64,000 bases of DNA from Longimicrobium sp. (GTDB lineage: Bacteria; Gemmatimonadota; Gemmatimonadetes; Longimicrobiales; Longimicrobiaceae), in contig DASUYB010000089.1 of the NCBI GenBank assembly GCA_036377595.1, positions 62,001-126,000 on the forward strand, given 5' to 3'. The notes beneath the pieces are model-generated. The model was not told the DNA's origin, ran no database searches, and worked only from the letters and a program-made list of their open reading frames with translations. Position 1 is the first letter of the stretch. The number at the start of each line of letters is the position of its first letter. Of the stretch, positions 56,837 through 64,000 are shown piece by piece. The translations under genes were made by a program, and so were the position numbers.

Positions 56837-57247
56837 ATGGAGATCATGCGAGCGGGGTCGCGGCCGTCCGGGAAGGGGCCGGCGGACTGGTTCACGGGGA
56901 CGGTGCGCATCGACCCGCTGTTCAACGCGCCCGAGCCGGCGCGGGTGGCCGGCGCGCACGTCACCTTCGAGCCGGGCGCGCGCACCGCGTGGCACACGCA
57001 CCCGCTGGGGCAGACGCTGATCGTCACCTCCGGGCGCGGCCTGGCCCAGCGCGAGGGCGGCCCGATCGAGGAGATCCGCCCCGGCGACGTGGTCTGGTTC
57101 CCCGCGGGCGAGAAGCACTGGCACGGCGCGTCGCCCACCACGGCGATGACGCACATCGCCGTGCAGGAGACGCTCGACGGGAAGGCGGTCGAGTGGATGG
57201 AACACGTCACCGACGAGCAGTACGGCTCAAGTAATCCAGGGAGATAG
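56837..57247 (+). CDS. Cupin-domain protein
   Basis: This 136-residue single-domain cupin shows [34 protein letters not shown] (first cupin motif with H-x-H and the glutamine/glutamate side) and [21 protein letters not shown] (second motif with the third histidine). The metal site is complete. This type resembles YhhW/carboxymuconolactone-associated cupins and often lies next to SDR and aldo/keto reductase genes, as here. GGGAGAAACGATC precedes the ATG at 56837. It ends six bases before the next start, so the two are cotranscribed. Confidence 0.9.
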   Translation: MEIMRAGSRPSGKGPADWFTGTVRIDPLFNAPEPARVAGAHVTFEPGARTAWHTHPLGQTLIVTSGRGLAQREGGPIEEIRPGDVVWFPAGEKHWHGASPTTAMTHIAVQETLDGKAVEWMEHVTDEQYGSSNPGR

Positions 57248-58243
<996 letters not shown>

Positions 58244-58318
58244 GAGAAGGATGCGCGCGACGTTCCCTCTCCGTGCCCTCGATGGCTACGATATCCGCTT
58301 GTCGATGCCGTCGGCCGA

Positions 58319-58597
58319 CCCAACGCTGACGTCATCCTGAGGCCGGCCAGACCGTAACCAGCGTCTGCACGAACGGTTGCAGGCCGAAGGATCTGTAGCC
58401 GGCTCAGCACGCGATCTGACTGGACGCGGCCGATACCAGGTCCGGGTGAGGTAATGGTGCGTCCAACCGAATCCTGTGCAGACGCGATGATAGATCCTTC
58501 GGCCTGCAAACGCTTGCGTAGACGCTGATTGCGGTCTGACCGGCCTCAGGATGACGTCAGCGTGGGATCGGTCCGGCGCATCAACCAAATTCCCGGA
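58319..58597. repeat. Inverted pair of GATCCTTCGGCCTGC repeats forming a ~240-bp element
   Basis: Arm 58322-58393 (starting ACGCTGACGTCATCCTGAGG) is the reverse complement, with a few mismatches, of 58492-58563 (ending CCTCAGGATGACGTCAGCGT). The two 72-base arms are separated by about 98 bases. The right half matches the direct copies at 38641, 40800 and 45722. No reading frame is present in the 376-base intergenic space. Confidence 0.8.
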
Positions 58598-58619
58598 GCG
58601 GAGGACGAGGAGATCAGGG

Positions 58620-59333
58620 ATGGAGATTTCGGAGAAGCGCCCGCGGGTGATCTGCCACATGCTGGCGTCGGTCGATGGACGGATCGTGGTCGACCGCTGG
58701 CCGATTTCTGCCGAGGGGCGGCGCGAGTACGAGCGCGTGCACGCGAGCTACGAGCCCGATGGATGGATCTGCGGCCGCGTGACGATGGAGCCGTTCGCGG
58801 GGGGCGTGCGCCCCGACGCCGAGGTCGCGCGCGAGCACGGGGGCGGCGCGCCGCGTGAGGACTTCGTCGCGCCGGGGGAGCACGACTCCTTCGCCTTCGC
58901 GGTCGACGCGCACGGGCGGCTCGCCTGGGCGTCGAACGACATCGACGGCGACCACGTCGTGGCCATCCTCTCCGAGCGCGTGCCGGACGAGTACCTCGCC
59001 TTCCTGCGCGAGCGCGGCGTGTCGTACCTCCTCGCCGGAGCGCGCGACGTGGACCTGCCGCTGGCGCTGGAGAAGATCGCCGCGCGGTTTGGCGTGCGCA
59101 CGCTGATGCTTGAGGGCGGCGGCCGCATCAACGGCGCCATGCTGCGCGCGGGGCTGATCGACGAGGTGAGCCTGCTGGTCGCCCCCGTCGCCGACGGACG
59201 CATGGGGATGGCCGCGCTCTTCGACGTGGACGGCGACGACGGGGCGCCGCGCCGCCTCGCGCTCGAATCCGTCGAGCGGCGCGCGGACGACGTCCTCTGG
59301 CTGCGCTACCGGGTGGAGGCGGAGGCGTCGTGA
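58620..59333 (+). CDS. RibD C-terminal-domain reductase
   Basis: This 237-residue protein of the dihydrofolate-reductase-like RibD family has PRVICHMLASVDGRIVVDRW, PDGWICGRVTMEPFAGG, HDSFAFAVDAHGRLAWASNDIDGDHVVAILSERV, YLAFLRERGVSYLLAG and RTLMLEGGGRINGAMLRAGLIDEVSLLVAPV, the NADPH-binding and substrate-loop segments of this fold. It is longer than, and only distantly related to, the member at 10340-10903. It is not fused to a deaminase domain, so riboflavin synthesis is unlikely. Its stop overlaps the GNAT start by four bases. Confidence 0.88.
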   Translation: MEISEKRPRVICHMLASVDGRIVVDRWPISAEGRREYERVHASYEPDGWICGRVTMEPFAGGVRPDAEVAREHGGGAPREDFVAPGEHDSFAFAVDAHGRLAWASNDIDGDHVVAILSERVPDEYLAFLRERGVSYLLAGARDVDLPLALEKIAARFGVRTLMLEGGGRINGAMLRAGLIDEVSLLVAPVADGRMGMAALFDVDGDDGAPRRLALESVERRADDVLWLRYRVEAEAS

Positions 59334-59833
59334 GCGCCGATCCCGCCATCGTCGTCCGCCCCGCGGAGGCCGCGGACATGCCGGCCGTCGGACGGCTCGG
59401 CGCGCTGCTGGTGCGCACGCACCACGAGTTCGACCCGCAGCGCTTCATCCCCGCCACGCCGCGCACGGAGCACGGCTACGCATCGTTCCTCGGCTCGCAG
59501 CTGGGCGAGCCGAGCGTCGTCGTGCTCGTCGCCGAGCGGGCGGGCGAGGTGCTGGGCTACACCTTCGCGGGCGTGGAGGGATGGGACTACATGTCGCTGC
59601 GCGGGCCGGCGGGCGTGCTGCACGACATCGTGGTCGACCCCACCCATCGCGGCCGGGGCGTCGGCCGGATGCTGCTCGATGCGACGCTGGCGGCGCTCGA
59701 GGCGAAGGGCGCGCCGCGGGTCGTGCTCTCCACCGCGGCGCGCAACGAGCCCGCGCAGCGCCTGTTCGCCCGCGCCGGCTTCCGCCGCACGATGATCGAG
59801 ATGACGCGGGAGATGGACGGCGAGGCGACGTGA
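59330..59833 (+). CDS. GNAT-family N-acetyltransferase
   Basis: This 167-residue acetyltransferase begins with a GTG overlapping the previous TGA (GTGA). It shows IVVRPAEAADMPAVGRLGALLVRTHHEFD, then GVLHDIVVDPTHRGRGVGRMLLDATLAALEAKGA (acetyl-CoA loop with H-R-G-R-G-V-G) and LSTAARNEPAQRLFARAGFRRTMIEMTREM, a complete GNAT core. The substrate is unknown. It is cotranscribed with the RibD-like reductase. Confidence 0.92.
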   Translation: MSADPAIVVRPAEAADMPAVGRLGALLVRTHHEFDPQRFIPATPRTEHGYASFLGSQLGEPSVVVLVAERAGEVLGYTFAGVEGWDYMSLRGPAGVLHDIVVDPTHRGRGVGRMLLDATLAALEAKGAPRVVLSTAARNEPAQRLFARAGFRRTMIEMTREMDGEAT

Positions 59834-59887
59834 GCCGCGCCCTCAGCAGGTCTCATCCTTACAAATAAATCCGGGGAAAGAAGCTGT

Positions 59888-59950
59888 CTCACGGAGAGCA
59901 GCAGAGGCAGCGGAGAACTCATCTCTGCTGCCTCTGCTGCTCTGCGTGAG
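59888..59950. repeat. Long near-perfect hairpin with trinucleotide character
   Basis: Two 29-base arms (59888-59916 and 59922-59950) built on GAGCAGCAGAGGCAG pair almost perfectly around ACTCA. It lies between convergent genes and can terminate either. It has the same architecture as 109-170 and 51265-51343. Confidence 0.85.
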
Positions 59951-59984
59951 GCAATCTTTTTCCGAATTCGTTATTCCCCCACCT

Positions 59985-61898
59985 CTACGGCGTGACCTGG
60001 AGCGTGGTGGCATACCCCAGCGCCTGCAGGCTGCCCGTGCGCACCTCCCGCGAGTTGCCGACGGCGTCGAACAGCACCACCCCTTCCACCGCCCACGTTC
60101 CCGCTTCGGCAACGTCGCTGAACCCGATCCGGCACTCGAACACGCCGAATGCCGCCGTGCCGCCGGCCAGCGTGGACCGGGCGCAGCTCGCTCGCTGGTT
60201 GTACGTCGGCGCCCTGAACTCCGCGACCACGCGGTCCACGCCCGCTCCGGCGTCGGCCGTGCCGATGGTGACGGTCAGCGAATCCACCCGCGACACGGTG
60301 GAGGAGAAGGCGATGCTGCGCAGCGTGGGCGCCGTGGTGTCCGGCGCCGGGCCGGCCACGGGGATCACGAACGTGCCTCCGTCGATGTCGGAGTTGCCGG
60401 TCCGGTCGGTCATGAAGATGCCGGAGAGCTGCCAGTTCCCTGGACGCGAGCCCGCGGGGATCGGGATCTTGCAGGTGTAGGTCCCGCTGTTCGCCGTCCC
60501 CGCCACGGGCGTCGTGGCCGTGCACGTCAGCTGCCGGCCCGCCGGGTCGTCGATCCCCGCCTGGACGCTGGCCACGCCGGTTCCCGCGTCGCTCACCTGC
60601 ACCGTAAAGGTCAGCGAATCGCCCACGTTGGCGGAGGGCGGCGTGACCGTCTCGCCCACCAGCGCCGGGGGGACGGTGTCGGGCGTGGGATTGGTGACCG
60701 TGAACCCGGTGGGCAGCCCCGCCGCAGAGAGACCCGCCGTGTTGAACGTGCGGAAATTGCCGCGGAGATCCACGACGCTCACCTGCGAGAACGTCCACGG
60801 CCCGTTGTCGGCGCCCGGCGGCAGGGGCACCCGGCAGGCGAAGGTGCCGGCGGCGCGCGTGCCGGCCGACGGCGCGAACGCGGAGCAGCTCACCCGCAGC
60901 GCGAACGATCCCGGCCGCGGGAGGAGAATGGTCCCCGTGACGCTGGCCACGCCCGTCCCGGCGTCGGAGGCCGCGAAGGAGACGGTCACCGTGTCGCCCG
61001 GGGCCGCGGTGTCGGGCGAGAAGTCGATGCCGGTGAGGTCCGGCTGCGTAACGTCCAGCGCCGCCACGGTCACCTGCGTGCTCCCCGTGCGCGGGCCGCT
61101 GGTGGCGGTGATGGTGGCGGTGCCGGCCGCCACCGCGGTGACCCTGCCGGACGCGTCCACCGTGGCCACGCTGCTGTCGGAGGTGGCCCAGGCGACGGGC
61201 GCGTCCTCCACCTCCGCCCCGGAGCCGCTGAACACCAGGGCGACGAGCGGCCGGCTCTGCCCGGGCGCCATGGCCAGGCTGGAGAAGCTGACCACGTCCA
61301 CCCAGCCATTTTCCCTGGGAAGCGGGGCGGAGACGTACACCACGAAGGTGAAGAAGGTGACGCCCGGGTCCAGGTGGAACTGCCACGTCTTCGCGGCCGA
61401 GGTGGCGCCGGGCGCCAGGATGCCGGGGTAGGCGAAGTACGGCTGCCCCGAGGCGGTGAAGATGTCGGTGCCGTCCGCGTTCTGCACGGTCACGCTTCCC
61501 GTGCCGCCGGTGGTGGCGGGCTGCGCCGCGAAGAAGATGCGCACCCCGGCGGGCGCCGGCGTGGTGCCGTCGGTGGTGCCCATCGGCTGCGCCAGCAGGT
61601 TCTGCAGCGAGACGTCGGCGCTGAGCGTCGGCGCGCTGAACGCCACGTTGGTCGACCGCAGCTTCACGAAGAAATCCTGCCCGCCCAACAGCAGGTCACC
61701 ACGCGACGCGGCGGGCGCCGGCCCGCCGCACGTCATGGTGCCGCCGCGCACGTCCACGTCGCACCTCAGCTGCGCGACGGCTGGCGCAGGCGACGGGCCG
61801 GAAGGCGGCTCGCCGGCGACCGGCGTGCGGTCGGCGCAGGCCGTGGCCACCGCCGGGATCAGGGCGCACGCGGCGAGAAGGGATCGGATCGATTTCAT
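59985..61898 (-). CDS. Large lipoprotein-like protein with Ig-like repeats
   Basis: This 637-residue exported protein has a signal ending LIPAVATAC (about residue 21). A central bacterial Ig-like Big_2 segment (VAWATSDSSVATVDASGRVTAVAAGTATITATSGPRTGS, about 245-285) is followed by three tandem beta-sandwich repeats. Each repeat starts with a D-T-x-x-P or D-x-x-P phrase and contains V-T-V-x-x-x-x-S-D-A-G-T-G-V (for example VSFAASDAGTGVASVTGT, FTVQVSDAGTGVASVQAG, VTIGTADAGAGVDRVVAE). The C-terminus ends SLQALGYATTLQVTP. It is a surface or periplasmic adhesin-like or scaffold protein. The ATG at 61896-61898 is preferred over a GTG just before it. Confidence 0.8.
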   Translation of the reverse strand: MKSIRSLLAACALIPAVATACADRTPVAGEPPSGPSPAPAVAQLRCDVDVRGGTMTCGGPAPAASRGDLLLGGQDFFVKLRSTNVAFSAPTLSADVSLQNLLAQPMGTTDGTTPAPAGVRIFFAAQPATTGGTGSVTVQNADGTDIFTASGQPYFAYPGILAPGATSAAKTWQFHLDPGVTFFTFVVYVSAPLPRENGWVDVVSFSSLAMAPGQSRPLVALVFSGSGAEVEDAPVAWATSDSSVATVDASGRVTAVAAGTATITATSGPRTGSTQVTVAALDVTQPDLTGIDFSPDTAAPGDTVTVSFAASDAGTGVASVTGTILLPRPGSFALRVSCSAFAPSAGTRAAGTFACRVPLPPGADNGPWTFSQVSVVDLRGNFRTFNTAGLSAAGLPTGFTVTNPTPDTVPPALVGETVTPPSANVGDSLTFTVQVSDAGTGVASVQAGIDDPAGRQLTCTATTPVAGTANSGTYTCKIPIPAGSRPGNWQLSGIFMTDRTGNSDIDGGTFVIPVAGPAPDTTAPTLRSIAFSSTVSRVDSLTVTIGTADAGAGVDRVVAEFRAPTYNQRASCARSTLAGGTAAFGVFECRIGFSDVAEAGTWAVEGVVLFDAVGNSREVRTGSLQALGYATTLQVTP

Positions 61899-62107
61899 CA
61901 CGGGGGCATCTCGGGCGGGATGATCAAGGAGGGAACCGTCGGACCAGAAAATTGGCGCGGAAGGTTTTTAAAGCAAGCCTGGAGAGGTGAGCGCGCGTTG
62001 TGCTCCACCGTCAGCTCGACAGCTGATGGTCGAGATGACGGGGAGATGGGAAGAGAGACGTCTGAGCGCCGAGGTCGGCGGCGGAGAACGCGCCCGGAGA
62101 CGAGGAT

Positions 62108-62135
62108 GGCCCGGCAGCGGGGTGGCTGCCGGGCC
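62108..62135 (-). terminator. Perfect hairpin terminator of the small membrane protein gene
   Basis: GGCCCGGCAGC (62108-62118) and its exact complement (62125-62135) enclose a 6-base loop, 17 bases past the stop on the minus strand. Confidence 0.8.
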
Positions 62136-62151
62136 GATCGCCGGTGCAGCC

Positions 62152-62460
62152 TTACGGGGTTGCACCCCGGGAGCGCACGGACCGCAGCAGCAGGAGCGCG
62201 GCCGAGGCCACGGCAGTCCAGAGCACCCAGTTCTGCAGGAAATAGAACGCGTTGAACCCCGAGCGGGCGCCCTCACCCGCGAAGCCCTCCCAGGAGAAAA
62301 GGTAGGATCGAGGGAAGCCGCGCCAGTGGTGCGTCCCGGTGCCCGCCGTACGCTCCCCGGACACCAGCAGCGACGCGAGGCACAGTCCCAGGCCACCCGC
62401 CGCCGCCGCGGCGAGCAGCCGGCCCACGCCGCGACGCCCGGAAGTGCTCGTTCGGTCCAT
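62152..62460 (-). CDS. Small membrane protein of unknown function
   Basis: This 102-residue protein has two hydrophobic helices: LLAAAAAGGLGLCLASLLVS (about 15-34) and FLQNWVLWTAVASAALLLLRS (about 74-94). A short outer loop separates them (GTHHWRGFPRSYLFSWEGFA). No family is recognised. GGAGG precedes the ATG. It lies downstream of the amidase gene on the same strand but between two terminators, so it is a separate unit. Confidence 0.6.
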   Translation of the reverse strand: MDRTSTSGRRGVGRLLAAAAAGGLGLCLASLLVSGERTAGTGTHHWRGFPRSYLFSWEGFAGEGARSGFNAFYFLQNWVLWTAVASAALLLLRSVRSRGATP

Positions 62461-62538
62461 GGCCCTCCTCCGTCTTTTCCTGACCTGTCCTCATCGACTG
62501 CGCGCCCCGGCCTCCGGGGCCCGCAAGCCACGTGCGAA

Positions 62539-62566
62539 CGGGGCCGGCCCGGAAAGGCCGGCCCCG
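62539..62566 (-). terminator. Perfect hairpin terminator of the amidase gene
   Basis: CGGGGCCGGCC (62539-62549) and its exact complement (62556-62566) enclose a 6-base loop, 12 bases past the amidase stop on the minus strand. Confidence 0.8.
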
Positions 62567-62578
62567 TATCGCGCCCCG

Positions 62579-63709
62579 TCAGAAGCTGTACCAGAGCCAG
62601 TGGCCGTAGTAGCGCGTGCTCGACGACACCTGCGACTGGAAGGTGGTGAACGGCTTGTCGAGCGTGTTGCTCGTGTGATAGGAGAGATAGATCATGCCGT
62701 TCGCGTCCTTCTTGGTCACGATCGTCGTGTGGTCGATGTCGCCGTTGGCGTCGAAGTCCATCTGCAGCACGTCGCCGGGTTCCAGGTTGTAGACGTTGTC
62801 CGCCCGCGACGCCCGGTTGTTGCTCGTCCAGACGTAGAAGTAGTGGGCGTTCACCCAGGTGTACGTCTGGGTGAAGGTGTCGTACCACCACGCCTCGTAG
62901 CCGGTGCGGTTCAGGTATCCGCCCACGTCCGGCCACCCGCCCGCGCGCATCGCCTGGGATGCGAAGTTCGTGCAGTCGCCCCCCTGGGTTCCGGAGTTGT
63001 TGAAGTCGCGGTAGCTGCCGTTGTAGCTGAGGGCGTAGCTGCGCGCGTAGGAGACCACGGCGCTCGGGTTCAGGGTCCCGAACGTCCGCGCGCCGAACAG
63101 CGTCGCCGGCGGGAGATAGCCGCCGCCGGCGGGACGCGCGCGCGGCGGAGTGCGCTTCGGTCCGTTCCGGTCCACCGATGACGGTCCGGGCAGCGCCGGC
63201 GGCGCCACTCGCGGGAACGTATCCTGTACCGCCTGCCGGAACGGGTCCGATACGCGGTCTTCCACGAGCTCCCACTGGCCGTTGCGCCGCTCGTAGGTGA
63301 AGACGTGCGGCATGGTCTCCACCGTGCGGTCGGGCGCGCCCTGGACGCCGCCCAGGTGCACCGTGGTCTGCACGTTCGCGGTGACGGTGGCGCGCTCTCC
63401 CTCCACCCGCGTGTCGGTCACCCGCACCTGCGACTCCACGCGGGGAATCTGGAGCCTGGCTGCCGTGTATCCCTGCCGCTCCGTCGCGGCCGACTGGAAC
63501 GGCGCGGCCATCGCCGCCCGGATCTGCTGTGCCCGCGCGTTCCCCTGCAGCGCGGCCTCTGCCGAGCGGCCCATGAGCACCTGGCCGCGTGCCTCCATGG
63601 CGGCCTCGGCGATCGCCCGCAGCTCGTCGGCCTGCGCCCCGGCCTGCGGCGGCATCACCGCCGCGCCGACGAGCAGCATGCCCACCGCCAATGCGCTCCG
63701 GATCCTCAT
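62579..63709 (-). CDS. Secreted amidase-domain protein (Amidase_6 type)
   Basis: This 376-residue exported protein has a signal peptide (1-25, ending PPQAGAQA). An N-terminal SnoaL/stress-like region (about 30-165) carries RVTDTRVEGERATVTANVQTTV. The C-terminal domain (about 200-376) has SYRDFNNSGTQGGDCTNFASQAMRAGGW, GDVLQMDFDANGDIDHTTIVTKKD and YLSYHTSN. This is the putative amidase domain PF12671, with the C-T-N-F-A-S-Q nucleophile motif and D-H-T histidine, as in NlpC-like cysteine hydrolases thought to cut peptidoglycan or peptide amides. The arrangement resembles Bacillus amidase-domain exports. It is transcribed alone. Confidence 0.88.
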   Translation of the reverse strand: MRIRSALAVGMLLVGAAVMPPQAGAQADELRAIAEAAMEARGQVLMGRSAEAALQGNARAQQIRAAMAAPFQSAATERQGYTAARLQIPRVESQVRVTDTRVEGERATVTANVQTTVHLGGVQGAPDRTVETMPHVFTYERRNGQWELVEDRVSDPFRQAVQDTFPRVAPPALPGPSSVDRNGPKRTPPRARPAGGGYLPPATLFGARTFGTLNPSAVVSYARSYALSYNGSYRDFNNSGTQGGDCTNFASQAMRAGGWPDVGGYLNRTGYEAWWYDTFTQTYTWVNAHYFYVWTSNNRASRADNVYNLEPGDVLQMDFDANGDIDHTTIVTKKDANGMIYLSYHTSNTLDKPFTTFQSQVSSSTRYYGHWLWYSF

Positions 63710-63900
63710 GACGCCTCCTTTGATGGGAAGGTTACGTCTCCAGACCGTCCGTACTGGCGCATTGCGGACTATGCAGTCTGCGTGCCATTCGCTCTAAATC
63801 AGCTTTTAGACGAGTAAGTCAATCAGACACTTGAGATTACACAGATGGGCATGCCGCCATCGGCACTCTCCGTGATCTTACAGACAGGCGGAAAGTATTA

Positions 63901-63929
63901 TCGCCACCGAGCGAGCAGTGCTCGGTGGC
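63901..63929 (-). terminator. Hairpin terminator between the nuclease and amidase genes
   Basis: CGCCACCGAGC and its exact complement GCTCGGTGGCG enclose a 7-base loop. On the minus strand GATAATACTTT follows, so it ends the gene at the right window edge. Confidence 0.75.
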
Positions 63930-63954
63930 GGCAGATTGCGCCGGCGTTTCCCGT

Positions 63955-64000
63955 CTACCGTCTTTCGAGGAGCTGCAGGTCGGCGATGACGGGGTGGTGG
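63955..64000 (-). CDS. Endonuclease/exonuclease/phosphatase family protein, C-terminal end (partial)
   Basis: Only the last 14 codons are inside the window: HHPVIADLQLLERR then TAG at 63955-63957. The H-x-P-V-x-A-D-L motif is the conserved C-terminal S-D-H-x-P-V strand of the EEP superfamily, whose histidine is catalytic. The S-D half of the motif would lie just outside. The gene continues to the right. Its substrate (DNA, phospholipid or phosphoester) cannot be told. Confidence 0.55.
   Translation of the reverse strand, partial: HHPVIADLQLLERR

Overview
The window is GC-rich, and its gene families are those of a Gram-negative environmental bacterium. It has a SusC/SusD outer-membrane pair, a DUF5916 outer-membrane protein, many signal-peptide and lipoprotein genes, and two small peptides with the N-terminal pattern L-x-x-D-x-L-x-V-E-S-F known from pinensin-type lanthipeptide precursors. 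Together these suggest Gemmatimonadota, most likely a Longimicrobium relative. This is an inference from gene content; there is no rRNA or tRNA gene here to anchor taxonomy.

Layout. 1-3.0 kb: a Fis-type HTH protein, a lanthipeptide-like precursor and an AidB-like acyl-CoA dehydrogenase. 3.05-4.6 kb: a compact unit made of an AAA ATPase/PD-(D/E)XK nuclease gene bracketed by doublets of a 14-bp palindrome. 4.7-10.2 kb: methionine supply on the minus strand (metY-metX-hom overlapping by 4 nt, then metK). The metY operon is preceded by a 36-codon Met/Cys-rich reading frame and an intrinsic terminator, and metK by a structured leader with its own terminator. 10.3-13.2 kb: three minus-strand genes and a heptamer VNTR. 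13.3-20 kb: a promoter with a 22-bp palindrome, then blaI-type repressor, M56 (BlaR1-like) protease, a secreted repeat protein and a DUF5916 protein, all tightly coupled. 20-25 kb: two PIN-domain toxin/antitoxin pairs, an AraC-like regulator and a TPR protein. 25.1-28.5 kb: a four-gene overlapping operon (two GNAT-like proteins, a 2-hydroxyacid dehydrogenase and a glycerate 2-kinase). 28.6-30.6 kb: a HigBA-like pair, MarC and a secreted defensin-like peptide. 30.9-36.3 kb: SusD, SusC and an HD-GYP protein. 36.5-40.3 kb: small genes, a second lanthipeptide-like precursor, and an AhpD-like/ECF sigma divergent pair. 40.3-45.7 kb: tandem promoter-like repeats, PQQ-type sugar dehydrogenase, ArsR regulator, acetamidase and dienelactone hydrolase. 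46-52.4 kb: mostly unrecognised genes around a BTAD/TPR regulator. 52.4-54.7 kb: a low-GC island with an SH3-domain membrane protein and an integrase relic. 54.75-59.8 kb: LysR, SDR, cupin, aldo/keto reductase, a RibD-like reductase and a GNAT. 60-64 kb: an Ig-like repeat lipoprotein, a secreted amidase and the 3' end of an endonuclease/exonuclease/phosphatase gene.

How the genes work together. Hom, MetX, MetY and MetK form a route from aspartate semialdehyde to S-adenosylmethionine, and the two leaders suggest separate attenuation controls. The BlaI/M56 operon looks like a surface-sensing circuit whose usual beta-lactam sensor has been replaced by a repeat module that is also exported separately. 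The hydroxyacid dehydrogenase and glycerate kinase can feed glyoxylate or hydroxypyruvate carbon into glycolysis.

Non-coding content is rich: two families of dispersed palindromes, strong GC hairpin terminators after most genes, three tandem copies of an ArsR-type promoter, and a strongly over-represented octamer (GGAGATGG). No CRISPR array, intact insertion sequence, rRNA or tRNA was seen.
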